Counted from the stretch's first letter, positions 27,157 to 37,374 are shown. The stretch: 64,000 bases of DNA from Bog-473 sp963704355 (GCA_963704355.1 OY969891.1:124001-188000), one strand, 5' to 3'. The notes: generated by a model from the sequence alone, not told the origin. Numbers and translations are program-made.

Positions 27157-28095
27157 TCAGTCGGCGAATCGCCCGACGAGCACTTCGCCCAGCCGGCGCA
27201 CCGTGTCCGGCTTGCCGGTCGGGACGTTGAAGACGAAGTAGTCAACCCCAACGGCGGCGAGTTCTTCGACCCGGGCGACCAGCTCCGCAGGCGTTCCGAC
27301 GTCGGACCCGGTCGGTTCCTCACCGGTCACCTGGCGCAAGAAGTCCTTGGTCGCGGCGGTCTCGTCCTCGTTCGACGTGAGGACCAGTGTGCTCAGCCGG
27401 CTGACGGTGACTTCGGACGGATCGCGTCCCACGGCCCGGCAGTGGCCGCGCAGCACATCGACCTTGTGGGCCACCGTGGCGGGATCGCCGAAGATGTTGC
27501 ACATGTCGGCGTACCGAGCAACGAGCTGGAGGGTGCGCCTCTCACCGCCACCACCGACCAAAATGGGCGGACCACCCGGCTGCACGGGCCGCGGCACATT
27601 GTGCGCCTCGCGGATCCGGTAGTACCGGCCGTCGAAACTCGGAGCTTCTTCTCGGAACATGGCCCGGCAGATCTGCAGTGCCTCTTCGAGGCGGTCGAGG
27701 CGCTCCGCGGCGGGCGGGAAGTCGAATCCCAGACCCTCGTGCTCGACGTCGTACCAGGCGGCGCCGATGCCGAGGATGGCGCGGCCCCCACTGATCACGT
27801 CGAGGGTGGTGACGATCTTGGCCAGGTGGGCCGGGTTGCGATATGTCACGCCGGTCACCATCGCCCCGAGCCGCACCTTCGACGTCCTCGCCGCCATCGC
27901 GCCCAGCAAGGTGTAGGACTCCATCATGGGCGCAGACGGTCCGCCCATCGGCGGCAGCTGAAAGAAGTGGTCCATCACCCACACGGAGTCGAAACCGGTC
28001 TGCTCCGCGGCGGCCGCCATCTGCACCACACCGTCGAAGAGGGCTCCGGGGGATGCGTCATCGCTGAAGTTCGGGATCTGCAGGCCGAATCGCAT
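27157..28095 (-). CDS. LLM-class F420-dependent oxidoreductase
   Basis: A 312-residue luciferase-like enzyme starting at ATG 28095 (MRFGLQIPNFSDD). Landmarks are VMDHFFQLPPMGG, TLDVISGGRAILGIGAAWYD and PILVGGGGERRTLQ. It is a paralogue of the gene at 9108-9977. A TIGR-like F420 family member; substrate unknown. It converges with the secreted repeat protein gene. Confidence 0.88.
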   Translation of the reverse strand: MRFGLQIPNFSDDASPGALFDGVVQMAAAAEQTGFDSVWVMDHFFQLPPMGGPSAPMMESYTLLGAMAARTSKVRLGAMVTGVTYRNPAHLAKIVTTLDVISGGRAILGIGAAWYDVEHEGLGFDFPPAAERLDRLEEALQICRAMFREEAPSFDGRYYRIREAHNVPRPVQPGGPPILVGGGGERRTLQLVARYADMCNIFGDPATVAHKVDVLRGHCRAVGRDPSEVTVSRLSTLVLTSNEDETAATKDFLRQVTGEEPTGSDVGTPAELVARVEELAAVGVDYFVFNVPTGKPDTVRRLGEVLVGRFAD

Positions 28096-28195
28096 GGTGC
28101 GGAAACCTACCGCTGTTCCGGCCACGGCGTCGCGGGACTCACCACCTTTCTCGTTGTGGACCTCCGGTGCCGGCCGCCGGAGCGCACGGAGGTGC

Positions 28196-28456
28196 TCAAG
28201 AGGCGGCGGGCCCTGCCGCGGCGAGTGCCTCCTCGATGCTTTGCACCAAACGACGCGCCGACTCGGCGCTGAGTTCGACGGCGACACGCGCACCCGGGCC
28301 GCGGGACGGGTCCAGGAAGTCGATGTTCAACGTGTGGTCGAACGGCGCGTGGAACGGGTGGTCGAAATACACCTGCGCCGAGGTCACGGAGAACCAGCCC
28401 TGAGAGCCCTTGGCGCTGCCCGCGACGTCGGTGGGCACGGTGAGGTAGGAGCACAT
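28196..28456 (-). CDS. Small conserved protein, DUF6295-like
   Basis: An 86-residue protein starting at ATG 28456, 2 nt after the stop of the dienelactone hydrolase gene. The sequence MCSYLTVPTDVAGSAKG, then FDHPFHAPFDHTLNIDF and RVAVELSAESARRLV resembles the DUF6295 family of short actinobacterial proteins, from memory of the family. Function unknown. The coupling suggests a role with the hydrolase. Confidence 0.72.
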   Translation of the reverse strand: MCSYLTVPTDVAGSAKGSQGWFSVTSAQVYFDHPFHAPFDHTLNIDFLDPSRGPGARVAVELSAESARRLVQSIEEALAAAGPAAS

Positions 28457-28458
28457 GA

Positions 28459-29214
28459 TCAGGCCCCCAAGAGAACGCCGTAGAAGTCGAAGATCCGCTG
28501 CCAGCCGTCCACGGCGGCCTCGGGCCGGTACGCCGGGCGCTCGACGGAAAAGAATGCGTGGCCGGCGCCGTCGTAACGGACGAACTCGAAGGACTTGCCG
28601 GCTTCCTTCAGCGCCGCCTCGAGCTCGTCGACCTGCTCGGGGCTCGGGAACTGGTCGTCGTTGCCGAACAGTCCGAGTAGCGGGCAATTGAGCTGCGGGG
28701 TGCGGTCGATGAGCGGCTTGACCTTCAGGGGGAAGCCTTCGGGCACCGTGCCGGTCACGAAGGCCCCGTAGCAGTCGACGGCGGCGTCGACGGGCAGGCT
28801 GACTGCGGTGAGGAAGGCGTGCCGGCCGCCCGAGCAGTAGCCGATGACACCGACTTTCCCGTTGGCGGTGGGCAGGGCGCGCAAGGCCTCGATCGCCACT
28901 TGGGCGTCGCCCACGAACTGGTCGTCGGGGATGCCCCCGGCCTCACGGGTCGCGGCGGCGGCGTCGTCGGGATCCACATCGAGCCCCTGGCGTGCGTACA
29001 GGTTGGGGCAGATGGCGTTGTAGCCGGTGGCCGCGAAGCGCCGCGTGATCTCCTTCGTGCCTGAGTCCCACCCGGGGAGGTGATGGATGACGAGAACCCC
29101 CCCGAAGGGGCCGTCACCCGCCGGTCGAGCCTGGTACGCGTTAATGGTTGCGCCGTCGGTGCCGGTGAGCATCACGTTGCCGGCAGTGAGCGCTTCTTCG
29201 GGTGGTGCTGCCAC
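28459..29214 (-). CDS. Dienelactone hydrolase family protein
   Basis: A 251-residue alpha/beta hydrolase of the DLH family with GTG 29214 start. The Cys nucleophile lies in GYCSGGRHAF, the acid in GNDDQFPS, and the His in GAGHAFF; this Cys-Asp-His triad is typical for the family. The oxyanion region is LVIHHLPGWDSG. Substrates of the family include dienelactones and other carboxyl esters; the actual one is unknown. Co-transcribed with the DUF6295-like gene. Confidence 0.9.
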   Translation of the reverse strand: MAAPPEEALTAGNVMLTGTDGATINAYQARPAGDGPFGGVLVIHHLPGWDSGTKEITRRFAATGYNAICPNLYARQGLDVDPDDAAAATREAGGIPDDQFVGDAQVAIEALRALPTANGKVGVIGYCSGGRHAFLTAVSLPVDAAVDCYGAFVTGTVPEGFPLKVKPLIDRTPQLNCPLLGLFGNDDQFPSPEQVDELEAALKEAGKSFEFVRYDGAGHAFFSVERPAYRPEAAVDGWQRIFDFYGVLLGA

Positions 29215-29320
29215 GGGGGAGCCCCTTTCTCGTCGCTGTCGTGGAGTCGAACGAACCCTACGCGCGTCCCGGAGCGGGTGTGACCGGCGGCAACGGGCGT
29301 CGCCCGGGCATGATGACGCC

Positions 29321-30493
29321 GTGCGTCGTTGCGGAGCAGTGCTGGCGGGCGTGCTCGGCGTCGCGTGGTGCGCCGCAGTCGCCGCGCCGGCGTCCGGATC
29401 CGGGCCGACCGTCCACACCGTCCTCGGTCCCGGCACACTGACCGCGCCGTCTGCCTTGGCCCTCGACGCGGCCGGCGACGTGTTCGTGGCTGACACGGGC
29501 CACTGCCGAGTGCTCGTCATCCCCTCGCACGGCCGCCGCTCCTACGGCGTCACGCTGCGACGTGGACGAGCCGCGGCCATCGCGGGCGGCCACTGCGGGG
29601 CCGGCTCCATCGGGCATCCGACAGGGTTAGCCGTGGACGCGACCGGTGACGTCTACTTCTCCGAGGCGAACGAGCAGCGGGTCCAGGTGGTCCAGCCCTC
29701 GAGCGGCGGCGTCACGACCGTCACCGGCACCGGGCGGCCGGGCTCGGGCGGCGACGGCGGCATGGCGACGGCGGGCCAGCTGGACGAGCCGACCGGCGTG
29801 GCGGTCGACCGCAGCGGCGACCTCTTCATTGCGGACACCGCCAACTGCAGGATCGAGCTCGTGCCCGCGGCGAGCGGCGAGATGTTCGGACAGGCGGTCG
29901 CGCGCGACCACCTCTACACCGTGGCGGGCACCGGCGTCTGCGGCAGCGCCGGGCAGGGCGGTCCTCTGAGCGGTGCCCAGATGTTCGACCCGGTCGCGGT
30001 GGCGGTCGACTTCGCCGGCGACCTGCTGGTGGCGGACGCCGGGGACCAATCGGTCCTCATCGCACCCACCCACAGCGGGACCTACTACGGCGCCACGGTG
30101 GGGGCGGACGACCTCGGCGTGATCGTCGGCGGGACCGGGAGCTACGGGCCGTACCTGGCCGACGGCCTCTCGGCAACCGGAATCGCCGCCGAATTGAACG
30201 ACCCGCGGGGCCTGGCGCTGTCGCCGACCGGATCGCTCGTGGTGACCGACGGTTTCATGCACGTGATCCGCTTCGTGCCCGCCCGGTCGGGAACCGAATT
30301 CGGGCGCACCGTGACCGCGGGCGACCTCTACACGCTCGCCGGTGCGCTGCCGGTCACGACGGCCGCCGGAGCTGGCGACGGGACGCGTTGGGTGCTGACG
30401 CACGTGGGTGTGCCCGCCGGCGTCGCGGTGACAGCGTCGGGCGCGGTCCTCTACAGCGACGCCGCTTTGGGCATGATCCGGGGCATCGGGTGA
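29321..30493 (+). CDS. Exported NHL-repeat protein
   Basis: A 390-residue protein starting at GTG 29321 with a signal peptide (VRRCGAVLAGVLGVAWCAAVAAPASG). The mature part has about five to six NHL-type repeats with the core LAVDATGDVYFSEA, VAVDRSGDLFIADTANCRI and VAVDFAGDLLVADAGDQ, predicting a beta-propeller. The stop codon overlaps the next start (GTGA at 30490-30493), so it is coupled to the rhamnosidase gene. A ligand- or polysaccharide-binding role is possible. Confidence 0.85.
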   Translation: MRRCGAVLAGVLGVAWCAAVAAPASGSGPTVHTVLGPGTLTAPSALALDAAGDVFVADTGHCRVLVIPSHGRRSYGVTLRRGRAAAIAGGHCGAGSIGHPTGLAVDATGDVYFSEANEQRVQVVQPSSGGVTTVTGTGRPGSGGDGGMATAGQLDEPTGVAVDRSGDLFIADTANCRIELVPAASGEMFGQAVARDHLYTVAGTGVCGSAGQGGPLSGAQMFDPVAVAVDFAGDLLVADAGDQSVLIAPTHSGTYYGATVGADDLGVIVGGTGSYGPYLADGLSATGIAAELNDPRGLALSPTGSLVVTDGFMHVIRFVPARSGTEFGRTVTAGDLYTLAGALPVTTAAGAGDGTRWVLTHVGVPAGVAVTASGAVLYSDAALGMIRGIG

Positions 30494-33285
30494 GCGGACG
30501 GGGTCCGTCGTTCGGCCGCCGGACCTTCCTGGCTTCGGGCGTCGGGGTCTCCGCCGGCGCCGTGGTGGCGAGCGCGGTCGGTCAGCGAGCGCCGGAAGGG
30601 GCGGCGGCCGCGCAGCGCGCAGCGGGCCGGGCGGCCGCGGCAGGGTCAACGGGGTCGCTCCGCGCCGGCTCGGTGAGCGTCAACGGGCTCACCGACCCTG
30701 TCGGCGTCGACCCGGACGACTGCTCCTTCGCGTGGACGCTCACCGCACCGGGGCGCGCGGTGGTGCAGACGGGCTACCGCCTCGTGGTGCGGCGCGCCGA
30801 TCCCGGTCATCGCGGACTGACCTGGGACAGCGGCGTGGTGGCCACTGCCCGGCAGGCGTTCGTCACCTACGGCGGCCCCACGCTGGCCAGCGACGCCTCC
30901 TACCGATGGACGGTCCAGGCCCGGGGCCCCGGGGGACGATGGGGGCCCGTCTCCGGCCCGGCGCACTTCACCACTGCCCTCCGGGAGGCTGACTGGACGG
31001 CGCGGTGGCTCCAACCCGCCGCGGCCTCGCCCCAACCCGACCGCATCACCTACGTCCGGACCGACATCACGCTTCCGGACGGCGCCATCGCGCGAGCCAC
31101 GGCGTACATCTCGGCAGCGCACACGTACCAGCTCTACGTCGACGGCGACCGGGTCGACGCCTGGCCCAGCTTCTCGTACCCCGACGAGCAATACCTCCGC
31201 TCCATCGACCTGACCGGCCGGATCACCGGGGGCCGGCCCAGCGCCGTCGGCGTGCTGCACCGTTGGTACGGCGCTGGAAAAGGCCGACCCGAGTCAGCGC
31301 CCGGCCTCATCGTCCAGTTGTCGGTGTGGTACCGCGATGGCCGCAACGTGGTCGTGGGCACCGACGAGAACTGGCGCGAGCAGACGGCCGAGTGGCTCCC
31401 CTCGCCCCAGCGCAACAACGACGCCTGCGACTTCGTCGAGTGGATCGACGGCCGTCGCCATCCCGCGGGTTGGTCCGGCGCGCACTACGACGACAGCGCC
31501 TGGGGCCAGGTGACGGTCCTCGGGCCGGCCGGCACGGCGCCCTTCACCCGCACCTACGCCCAACGCACCCAGATCACCGAGCGAGCCCTCGCACCCGTCC
31601 GTGTGCGCTCGCTGCGTTCGGGCTCGGTGGTGGTCGACTTCGGCGCCGTGTACGCCGCCCGGCCGCAAGTGGCCTTCCGATCCGGACAGGCCGGACGGAC
31701 GATCCCCATGCGCGTCGGCTACCTCCTCGATCCCGACGGCCAGGTGTCCACGACACACGGCACACAGGTCACCAACCTGAGCTTCTCCTACATCCAGCGT
31801 GAGGGTGCCCAGGTCTTCGAGGCGCTCTGCTTCCTCGGCTTCCGCTACCTGCAGATCGACGGGGCGGGCGAGCCGATCGGACCCGGGCAGGTCACGGCCA
31901 TCGCGCGCCACGCAAAAATGCCCGGCGTCGCGATGGCGACGTTCTCGACGGGCAACCGCATACTCGACGCCGTCTGGAAATTGAACGCGCGGTCCTGCCT
32001 GTACTGCTGCCACGAGCAATTCGTCGATACGCCCACGCGGGAGAAGGCCCAGTTCCTCTGGGATGCCGCCAACGAGTCCGAGGCCGTCATGCGCACCTAC
32101 GGCGACCAGAACATGAGCTGGCAGGGCCTGCGAGACGTGGCGCGGGGCCAGGCGAGGTTCCACCCCGACGGGCGCGTCAACGTCGTCTACCCCTACGGCT
32201 TCGGTGCCCGCGACATTCCGACCTTCACCGAGCGCTACCCCGAGTGGCTCTGGCGCTACTACCTCTCGACGGGCGACCTCGACACGGCGGTGCTGCTCTA
32301 CCCGAGCACCGCCCGGGTGTCCGACTACCTGTGGTCGGCGCGCCAACCCGGCACCGGCCTGCTCTACGGGCTCGCCGACGTGCCCGAGGGCGACCCGACC
32401 TATGGGTACGACACCGCCGTGGCCGCGGACACTGCGAGCAACGTGCTCGGTGTCAACGCGTTCAACCGCGTGGCGCAACTGGCCGAGCTCGCCGGGGACG
32501 CGGCCGGCGCCGCCACCCAGCGCCAGCGGTCGGCCCAGCTCGCCGCCGCGATCAATGCGCTGCTGACCCGTGCGGACGGGACGTATGTCGATGGTGTCGA
32601 CACCAACGGAGCGCAGAGCGCGCACGCCTCCCAGGAGGCGAACGCGCTCGCGCTGGCCTACGGCGTGGTGCCCCAGGCGAAGGTGGCGCAGGTGGGGGCG
32701 TATGTGGCGTCGCTCGGGATCGACGTGGGCCCGAACCATGGCCTCGAGCTGATGCGGGCGCTGGCGGCGGCGGGCATGCCGGCGGCGATGGTGCGAACGC
32801 TCACCGACGCATCCGTGCCGGGATGGGCGCACATCCTGGCCGCCGGTGGCACCTTCACCTGGGAGACCTGGACCCCGAGCGATCTCATCGGCGACTCGAT
32901 GTCGCACGGCTGGGGATCGTCCGCGCTGGTGGCGATGCAGGAGACGCTGCTCGGTGTGTCGCCCCTCGAGCCGGGGGCGGGCGGGACGGTTCGGGTCCTG
33001 GTGAACCCGCCGAGCAACGGCATCGCCGCCGCATCGGGGTCCGTCCCGACCGTCGCGGGGCCGGTGTCGGCCCAGTGGCGACGCTCGGGGACCCGGCTCA
33101 GCCTGGATCTGTCGGTGCCGCCGAACGCGTCCGCTCACATCTCGATGCCCGCCCCGTCCGCCTCGGCCGTGCGCGAAGGCGGCGTGCCTGCCACCTCCTC
33201 GCCGGGCATACAGGTCCTGTCCGACTCCAGTGGATTGATCGTCTTCTCCGTGGGCAGCGGGACCTACCGATTCACCGTGGCCTGA
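30490..33285 (+). CDS. Tat-exported GH78 alpha-L-rhamnosidase
   Basis: A 931-residue enzyme starting at GTG 30490. A twin-arginine signal is at the N-terminus (GRRTFLASGVGVSAGA). It has N-terminal beta domains (rhamnosidase N and concanavalin-like), then the catalytic (alpha/alpha)6 barrel with the acid motif DTPTREKAQFLWDA and the second Glu in GGTFTWETWTP, and a C-terminal beta domain. It hydrolyses terminal rhamnose from plant glycosides or polysaccharides outside the cell (family knowledge). The first Glu in TREK and the later WETW support activity. Confidence 0.9.
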   Translation: MSGRGPSFGRRTFLASGVGVSAGAVVASAVGQRAPEGAAAAQRAAGRAAAAGSTGSLRAGSVSVNGLTDPVGVDPDDCSFAWTLTAPGRAVVQTGYRLVVRRADPGHRGLTWDSGVVATARQAFVTYGGPTLASDASYRWTVQARGPGGRWGPVSGPAHFTTALREADWTARWLQPAAASPQPDRITYVRTDITLPDGAIARATAYISAAHTYQLYVDGDRVDAWPSFSYPDEQYLRSIDLTGRITGGRPSAVGVLHRWYGAGKGRPESAPGLIVQLSVWYRDGRNVVVGTDENWREQTAEWLPSPQRNNDACDFVEWIDGRRHPAGWSGAHYDDSAWGQVTVLGPAGTAPFTRTYAQRTQITERALAPVRVRSLRSGSVVVDFGAVYAARPQVAFRSGQAGRTIPMRVGYLLDPDGQVSTTHGTQVTNLSFSYIQREGAQVFEALCFLGFRYLQIDGAGEPIGPGQVTAIARHAKMPGVAMATFSTGNRILDAVWKLNARSCLYCCHEQFVDTPTREKAQFLWDAANESEAVMRTYGDQNMSWQGLRDVARGQARFHPDGRVNVVYPYGFGARDIPTFTERYPEWLWRYYLSTGDLDTAVLLYPSTARVSDYLWSARQPGTGLLYGLADVPEGDPTYGYDTAVAADTASNVLGVNAFNRVAQLAELAGDAAGAATQRQRSAQLAAAINALLTRADGTYVDGVDTNGAQSAHASQEANALALAYGVVPQAKVAQVGAYVASLGIDVGPNHGLELMRALAAAGMPAAMVRTLTDASVPGWAHILAAGGTFTWETWTPSDLIGDSMSHGWGSSALVAMQETLLGVSPLEPGAGGTVRVLVNPPSNGIAAASGSVPTVAGPVSAQWRRSGTRLSLDLSVPPNASAHISMPAPSASAVREGGVPATSSPGIQVLSDSSGLIVFSVGSGTYRFTVA

Positions 33286-33488
33286 GCCCGGGGAGCTTCC
33301 TGCCGCGACCAGGCCGTCGTGGACTGATCCGGCCTCGTCCCAGGCGCGAGCAATTTGGGCCTTTAGCCCTTCAGATCGCGTCGGCTCCCGGCGTAGGCTG
33401 CGTGTGCGAGGGCCGGTCCCTCCGAGGCGATTTGGCGTGCGGGACGTCGATCAGGCAAGAGGCGGTATCCCGCCGGAAAGGAGCACCC

Positions 33489-34814
33489 ATGAGATCGCGA
33501 CCCCTCCGTGCAGCGCCGCCGCGACGTGCGACGGCCCGAACCTGTGGTGCGGCCGCCGCCGGGATCATGGCGGCCGCTGGCGCATTGCTCGCCGGCGCCG
33601 TCACCTCCGGAGCTGCCGTCGTCCCCGCCACCGCCACGACCTACACGTGGTCCGGGGCGGCTTCGGCGGCCGGCACCAGCACCGACTGGTCGGTGGCAGG
33701 CAACTGGAAGGGAGGAGCGGCCCCGGCGGCTGCATCGACCGTCAACCTCAACTTCCCGGCTCTGAAGTGCACGACCGTGACCAACTGCGGCTCGATGAGC
33801 ACCAACGACGTGACCGGGTTGAAAGTCTCCAAGTGGACCATAAGTCTCGAGAACTCTGCGGAGGGTTCGACACCCGGCGAATACGACTTCACGGGTGACG
33901 CGGTTGCGCTGGGAAACCTGACGGTCGAGTCGCCTCCGGTCGTGAGCGGCGACGTCGGCAACTACAGCGATATCAACGTCCCGATCCATGTCAACCACAA
34001 CGACACCTGGAAGATGGAGACCAACAGCGGCGGTCAGCCTGTGTTCCTCAAGCCGATCACGGGGACGGGTTCGCTCGCGGTGACGATGAACTCGCCGGAT
34101 GGCTTCGCGGACTTCGAGTCGACCGACAATGTCGGGCCCCTAGGGATAGTCGGTGCCAACGCGACCAGCCCATATCAGAGCGGCGTCGTCGCCCTGTACG
34201 GGTCGATCAATACCAACGGCAACCCGGTCGGCTTGACCGATGTCGGCTTCTTCGTCTCGCAGGACGCGACCGTCGGCCCGTTGACCACTGCGGGCGACGC
34301 CATTCAAATAGGGAACGGTTTAGGCACCGGGCCGTACGGCATCTTCGCCGTCGACGGCGCGCTGACGCTCGACAGCAAGTCCACCTTCGAGGTCGAGGGG
34401 CTGACCCCGGGCACCGGCACGAAGCCGGTGCCTGGCACCACCTACACCCAGATCACCGCGACGGGCGCCGCCGCCCTGAACGGTGCCACCCTGGGCGACT
34501 TCTTTGCCGACTGCGGGCAAAAGGTCGGGACCGTCTACACCCTGATCGCGGCCAAGGGTGGCCTCACCGGGACCTTCGGCAACGCCGCCAACGGCTCGGT
34601 GGTCCAAGCCCAGAAGGCCGACGACAGTTCGTGCAACCCGTCGACGGCGGCGCCGTACCTCAAGCTGAGCTACAACGACACGGCCGGCACGCTGACCGCC
34701 AAGGTCGTCGCCGCCCCAGCGAGTCCGCTGGGGGTCGTCGCCCCCGCTGCCGCCGGTCCCACCTGGCAGACGGCGAGCGCGGGCGGCGCGTCGTGGGTCT
34801 CCACGGCGCCTTGA
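33489..34814 (+). CDS. Large secreted protein of unknown function
   Basis: A 441-residue protein starting at ATG 33489 with a strong GGAAAGGAG ribosome binding site. A signal peptide ends near residue 45. The mature N-terminus has TYTWSGAASAAGTSTDWSVAG and NWKGGAAP, which resembles the opening of autotransporter-like or cell-surface beta-helix proteins; the rest is Gly/Thr/Asn-rich and probably beta structure. It has only a few Cys. No enzyme motif. It may be an extracellular matrix or adhesion protein (inference). Confidence 0.8.
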   Translation: MRSRPLRAAPPRRATARTCGAAAAGIMAAAGALLAGAVTSGAAVVPATATTYTWSGAASAAGTSTDWSVAGNWKGGAAPAAASTVNLNFPALKCTTVTNCGSMSTNDVTGLKVSKWTISLENSAEGSTPGEYDFTGDAVALGNLTVESPPVVSGDVGNYSDINVPIHVNHNDTWKMETNSGGQPVFLKPITGTGSLAVTMNSPDGFADFESTDNVGPLGIVGANATSPYQSGVVALYGSINTNGNPVGLTDVGFFVSQDATVGPLTTAGDAIQIGNGLGTGPYGIFAVDGALTLDSKSTFEVEGLTPGTGTKPVPGTTYTQITATGAAALNGATLGDFFADCGQKVGTVYTLIAAKGGLTGTFGNAANGSVVQAQKADDSSCNPSTAAPYLKLSYNDTAGTLTAKVVAAPASPLGVVAPAAAGPTWQTASAGGASWVSTAP

Positions 34815-34916
34815 CCATCAGCTGACCTCACAATCTTCTTGGCCGTCCCGGCCCACGAGCACATCGCCCGGCACGGCCAGCAACGCGGTTCTCATTACGT
34901 CCCTGAGGCGAGAGCG

Positions 34917-36461
34917 CTACTCGTCACACGTTGTCCCGGCGGGGGGCGTCGCCCCGCTCACCACGTAAGTCTGGACGTAGGACCTGACGCAGGCGCTGTA
35001 GAAGTACGAGACGTGGTTGTCCCCGTCGACGGTGAGCAGGGCAGCCCGGTTGAGCTCGTGTGACACGTTGACCGCCCAGGCGTAGGGCGTGGCCGGATCG
35101 TTCGTCGTGCCGATCACCAAGATGGGTGGGGTGCCGGAGGCGACGACGGGCCCGACCGTCCGGGTCGGAGGCGTGGGCCAGACCGCGCAGGCCGCCTGCG
35201 CCCATGCCAGCAGCGGTCCGAACACGGGAGCGGACGCCCCGAGGACATCGGCCAGGTAGCCGTAGGCGGACAGGTTCAGGGACGTCGGATGGTCGAGACA
35301 GTCGATCGCCAGTGCGGCGTCGTCACCGTTCGTCGAACCGTTCTCGTTGTAGTGGTCTGACATCGCCACTATCGGCCCGCCGTTGCCCGCGGCGTCGGCC
35401 GCCAGGGCGTCCCCCAGCTGCGGCCAGTCCGACTGTGCGTAGAGGCCGTCGAGCAGCGCGTCGTACAGCTCACCCGCACCCGCCTGCCGGCCGTTGCCCG
35501 CAGGTACCGGCGTCGTCGCGCTGGCGGCGAGCAGGGCCAGCAGTCCCTGGGTCGGATCGCCAGCTGGGCGCCAGGGACACGCGCTGGTCCCAGTGCACCA
35601 GGCAAGGAAGGACTGCAGCTCCGATTCGAACCCCTCGGCCTGCCCGGTCGAGAGCTGCGTGAAGGTCAGTGCCGGGTCGATCACACTGTCGAGCACCATG
35701 GCCCGCACGTGCGTCGGGAAGAGTGAGGCGTACGTCAGCCCGAGCAAGGTGCCGTAGGACTGGCCCATGTAGGTGAGGCCGGGGTCTCCCAACGCGATCC
35801 GGAGCCGCTCCATGTCTCGCGCTGTGTCGATCGTCCCCACATGCGCGAGCACGGCGCCGCTCGCCTTCTCGCAGGCGGCCGCGTACAGCTTGAGACTGGC
35901 GATCGTCGACGCCTCCGCGCTCGAGGTGGTGGGCGCGGGGTCGGGCAAGGTGACGGGCGGGCTGCCTGGCGTCTCGCCGCAGGTGACAGGGTCGCTCCGT
36001 TCGACGCCGCGGGGGTCGAACATCACGATGTCGAAGTCGTCGATCAGCTGCGGGGTCAGCACACTGAGCTCGTTCGCCATGTCGTCTATGCCCGACACGC
36101 CGGGCCCGCCGGGGTTGATGACGAGCGAGCCGATCCGATCCGCCGGCACGTCGGCCGGGTGGCGCGCCACCGCGATGGAGATCGTCGGGCTGTCCGGCTG
36201 GGAGTAGTCCAGCGGCACCACCAAGGAGCCGCACTGCAGGTCGCCGTTGCAGGCTGACCAGGGGATAGGCGTGACGGGCGGGTCGTTCACGTTCGTCGTC
36301 GTGGTGGTCGTCGAGGACGAGGTGGTGGTCGTCGGGCGGTGAGGCCGGCCGCCGCTCGGGGATTGCGCCGATGGTCTCGCGACGCCCGCGCATCCCGCCA
36401 CGACGAGCGCGGCTGCGAACAGAGCGAGGGGACGCGTTGCCAACAGGGCCCGCCTGGTCAC
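34917..36461 (-). CDS. TAP-like alpha/beta hydrolase lipoprotein
   Basis: A 514-residue protein with GTG 36461 start. The lipobox is VVAGC with C24, followed by a Thr-rich linker (40-58). The hydrolase of the tripeptidyl-aminopeptidase (S33) type has oxyanion NPGGPGVSG, nucleophile GQSYGT (S235), acid in GTTNDPATP and His in DGDNHVSY, and so has a complete triad. It is expected outside the cytoplasmic membrane and to act on short peptides or esters. Contrast the degenerate relative inside the kinase at 52888-55392. Confidence 0.88.
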   Translation of the reverse strand: MTRRALLATRPLALFAAALVVAGCAGVARPSAQSPSGGRPHRPTTTTSSSTTTTTTNVNDPPVTPIPWSACNGDLQCGSLVVPLDYSQPDSPTISIAVARHPADVPADRIGSLVINPGGPGVSGIDDMANELSVLTPQLIDDFDIVMFDPRGVERSDPVTCGETPGSPPVTLPDPAPTTSSAEASTIASLKLYAAACEKASGAVLAHVGTIDTARDMERLRIALGDPGLTYMGQSYGTLLGLTYASLFPTHVRAMVLDSVIDPALTFTQLSTGQAEGFESELQSFLAWCTGTSACPWRPAGDPTQGLLALLAASATTPVPAGNGRQAGAGELYDALLDGLYAQSDWPQLGDALAADAAGNGGPIVAMSDHYNENGSTNGDDAALAIDCLDHPTSLNLSAYGYLADVLGASAPVFGPLLAWAQAACAVWPTPPTRTVGPVVASGTPPILVIGTTNDPATPYAWAVNVSHELNRAALLTVDGDNHVSYFYSACVRSYVQTYVVSGATPPAGTTCDE

Positions 36462-36517
36462 CGGCTCACAGTGACACGAACCAATCGGCGCGACCGTTCA
36501 CCCTGCGAGGAGGGCAG

Positions 36518-37231
36518 ATGGCCGACCGGGTGGACCAACCGGATCGATGGGAACTTCATGTCGACACCGGTTTGCCCGGTGCGTCGGCCCGAGACGAGTT
36601 CGAACGGCGGCTCCGCCGGGACGCTCAGCGCCGCCGCCAGCGGTTCGGACGTCTCCTGGCACCGATCGTCGCCCTTGTCGCCGGCGTGCGTCCGTCCACC
36701 GCCCGGTGGCGCATCGGTGGGCAAGCCGAGGAGCGAGTCGGCCTTTACCTCAGCGAGGCGGTCGGTCGTACCGGCGTCGTGCTCCACGATCGTTCCATCC
36801 CGGGCCGGCGCGCCAACATCGACCACATCGCGGTGGTCCCGAGGGGCATTTGGGTCGTTGACACGAAGTGCTATCGAGGGCCACTGCGGCGGGCGCGTCC
36901 GCCGGGCCGGCTCTCCCTCCGGAGGACCCTGGTGGTCAACGGCTACGACCTCAGCCAGCTTCTCGTTGCCGCGCGGGAGCAGCGCGCGGTGGTGCAAGCT
37001 GCGGTCGGACCCCGAGTCCCCGTGTGCGCCGTGCTGTGCTTCACCGGTGCGGACTGGCAGGTGCGGACTCGCGCGTTCAAAGTCGGTGGTGTCACCGTGA
37101 CCCGCCCCCGAAGCTTGGCGCGGGCGCTCCGCGCGCCCGGCCCGCTGGGCGTCGAGCGGAGGGCTGCGCTGGCGACGACGTTGGCGCGCGCCTTCCCGCC
37201 CTACGCGTGTGCGCCCAGACGTTCTCGGTGA
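36518..37231 (+). CDS. NERD (nuclease-related) domain protein
   Basis: A 237-residue protein with ATG 36518 and a strong GAGGAGGG ribosome binding site. The NERD domain spans about 70-150: GGQAEERVGLYL, then ANIDHIAVVPRGIWVVDTKCYRG, which contains the D...DTK nuclease-like motif. A short basic helical N-terminus precedes it. NERD proteins are thought to process or bind DNA, but no partner is visible. Divergent from the lipoprotein gene, 56 bp apart. Confidence 0.82.
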   Translation: MADRVDQPDRWELHVDTGLPGASARDEFERRLRRDAQRRRQRFGRLLAPIVALVAGVRPSTARWRIGGQAEERVGLYLSEAVGRTGVVLHDRSIPGRRANIDHIAVVPRGIWVVDTKCYRGPLRRARPPGRLSLRRTLVVNGYDLSQLLVAAREQRAVVQAAVGPRVPVCAVLCFTGADWQVRTRAFKVGGVTVTRPRSLARALRAPGPLGVERRAALATTLARAFPPYACAPRRSR

Positions 37232-37374
37232 TGTCGTCTGGCGGGCTCTCTCCAAAAACTATGCACAAGGCAGTTTACGGTTTTTAGAGCCATCAACGGG
37301 GATCTCGCCGAGCCAAGGCCGATCGGAGGAGCACAACCAGCCGGAACACAACCAACATCGCACCCGCGACGGGA

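Noticed and set aside
37232..37374. Possible short gene after the NERD gene
   Set aside because: The open frame there has no start signal and runs over the end of the SnoaL-like gene.
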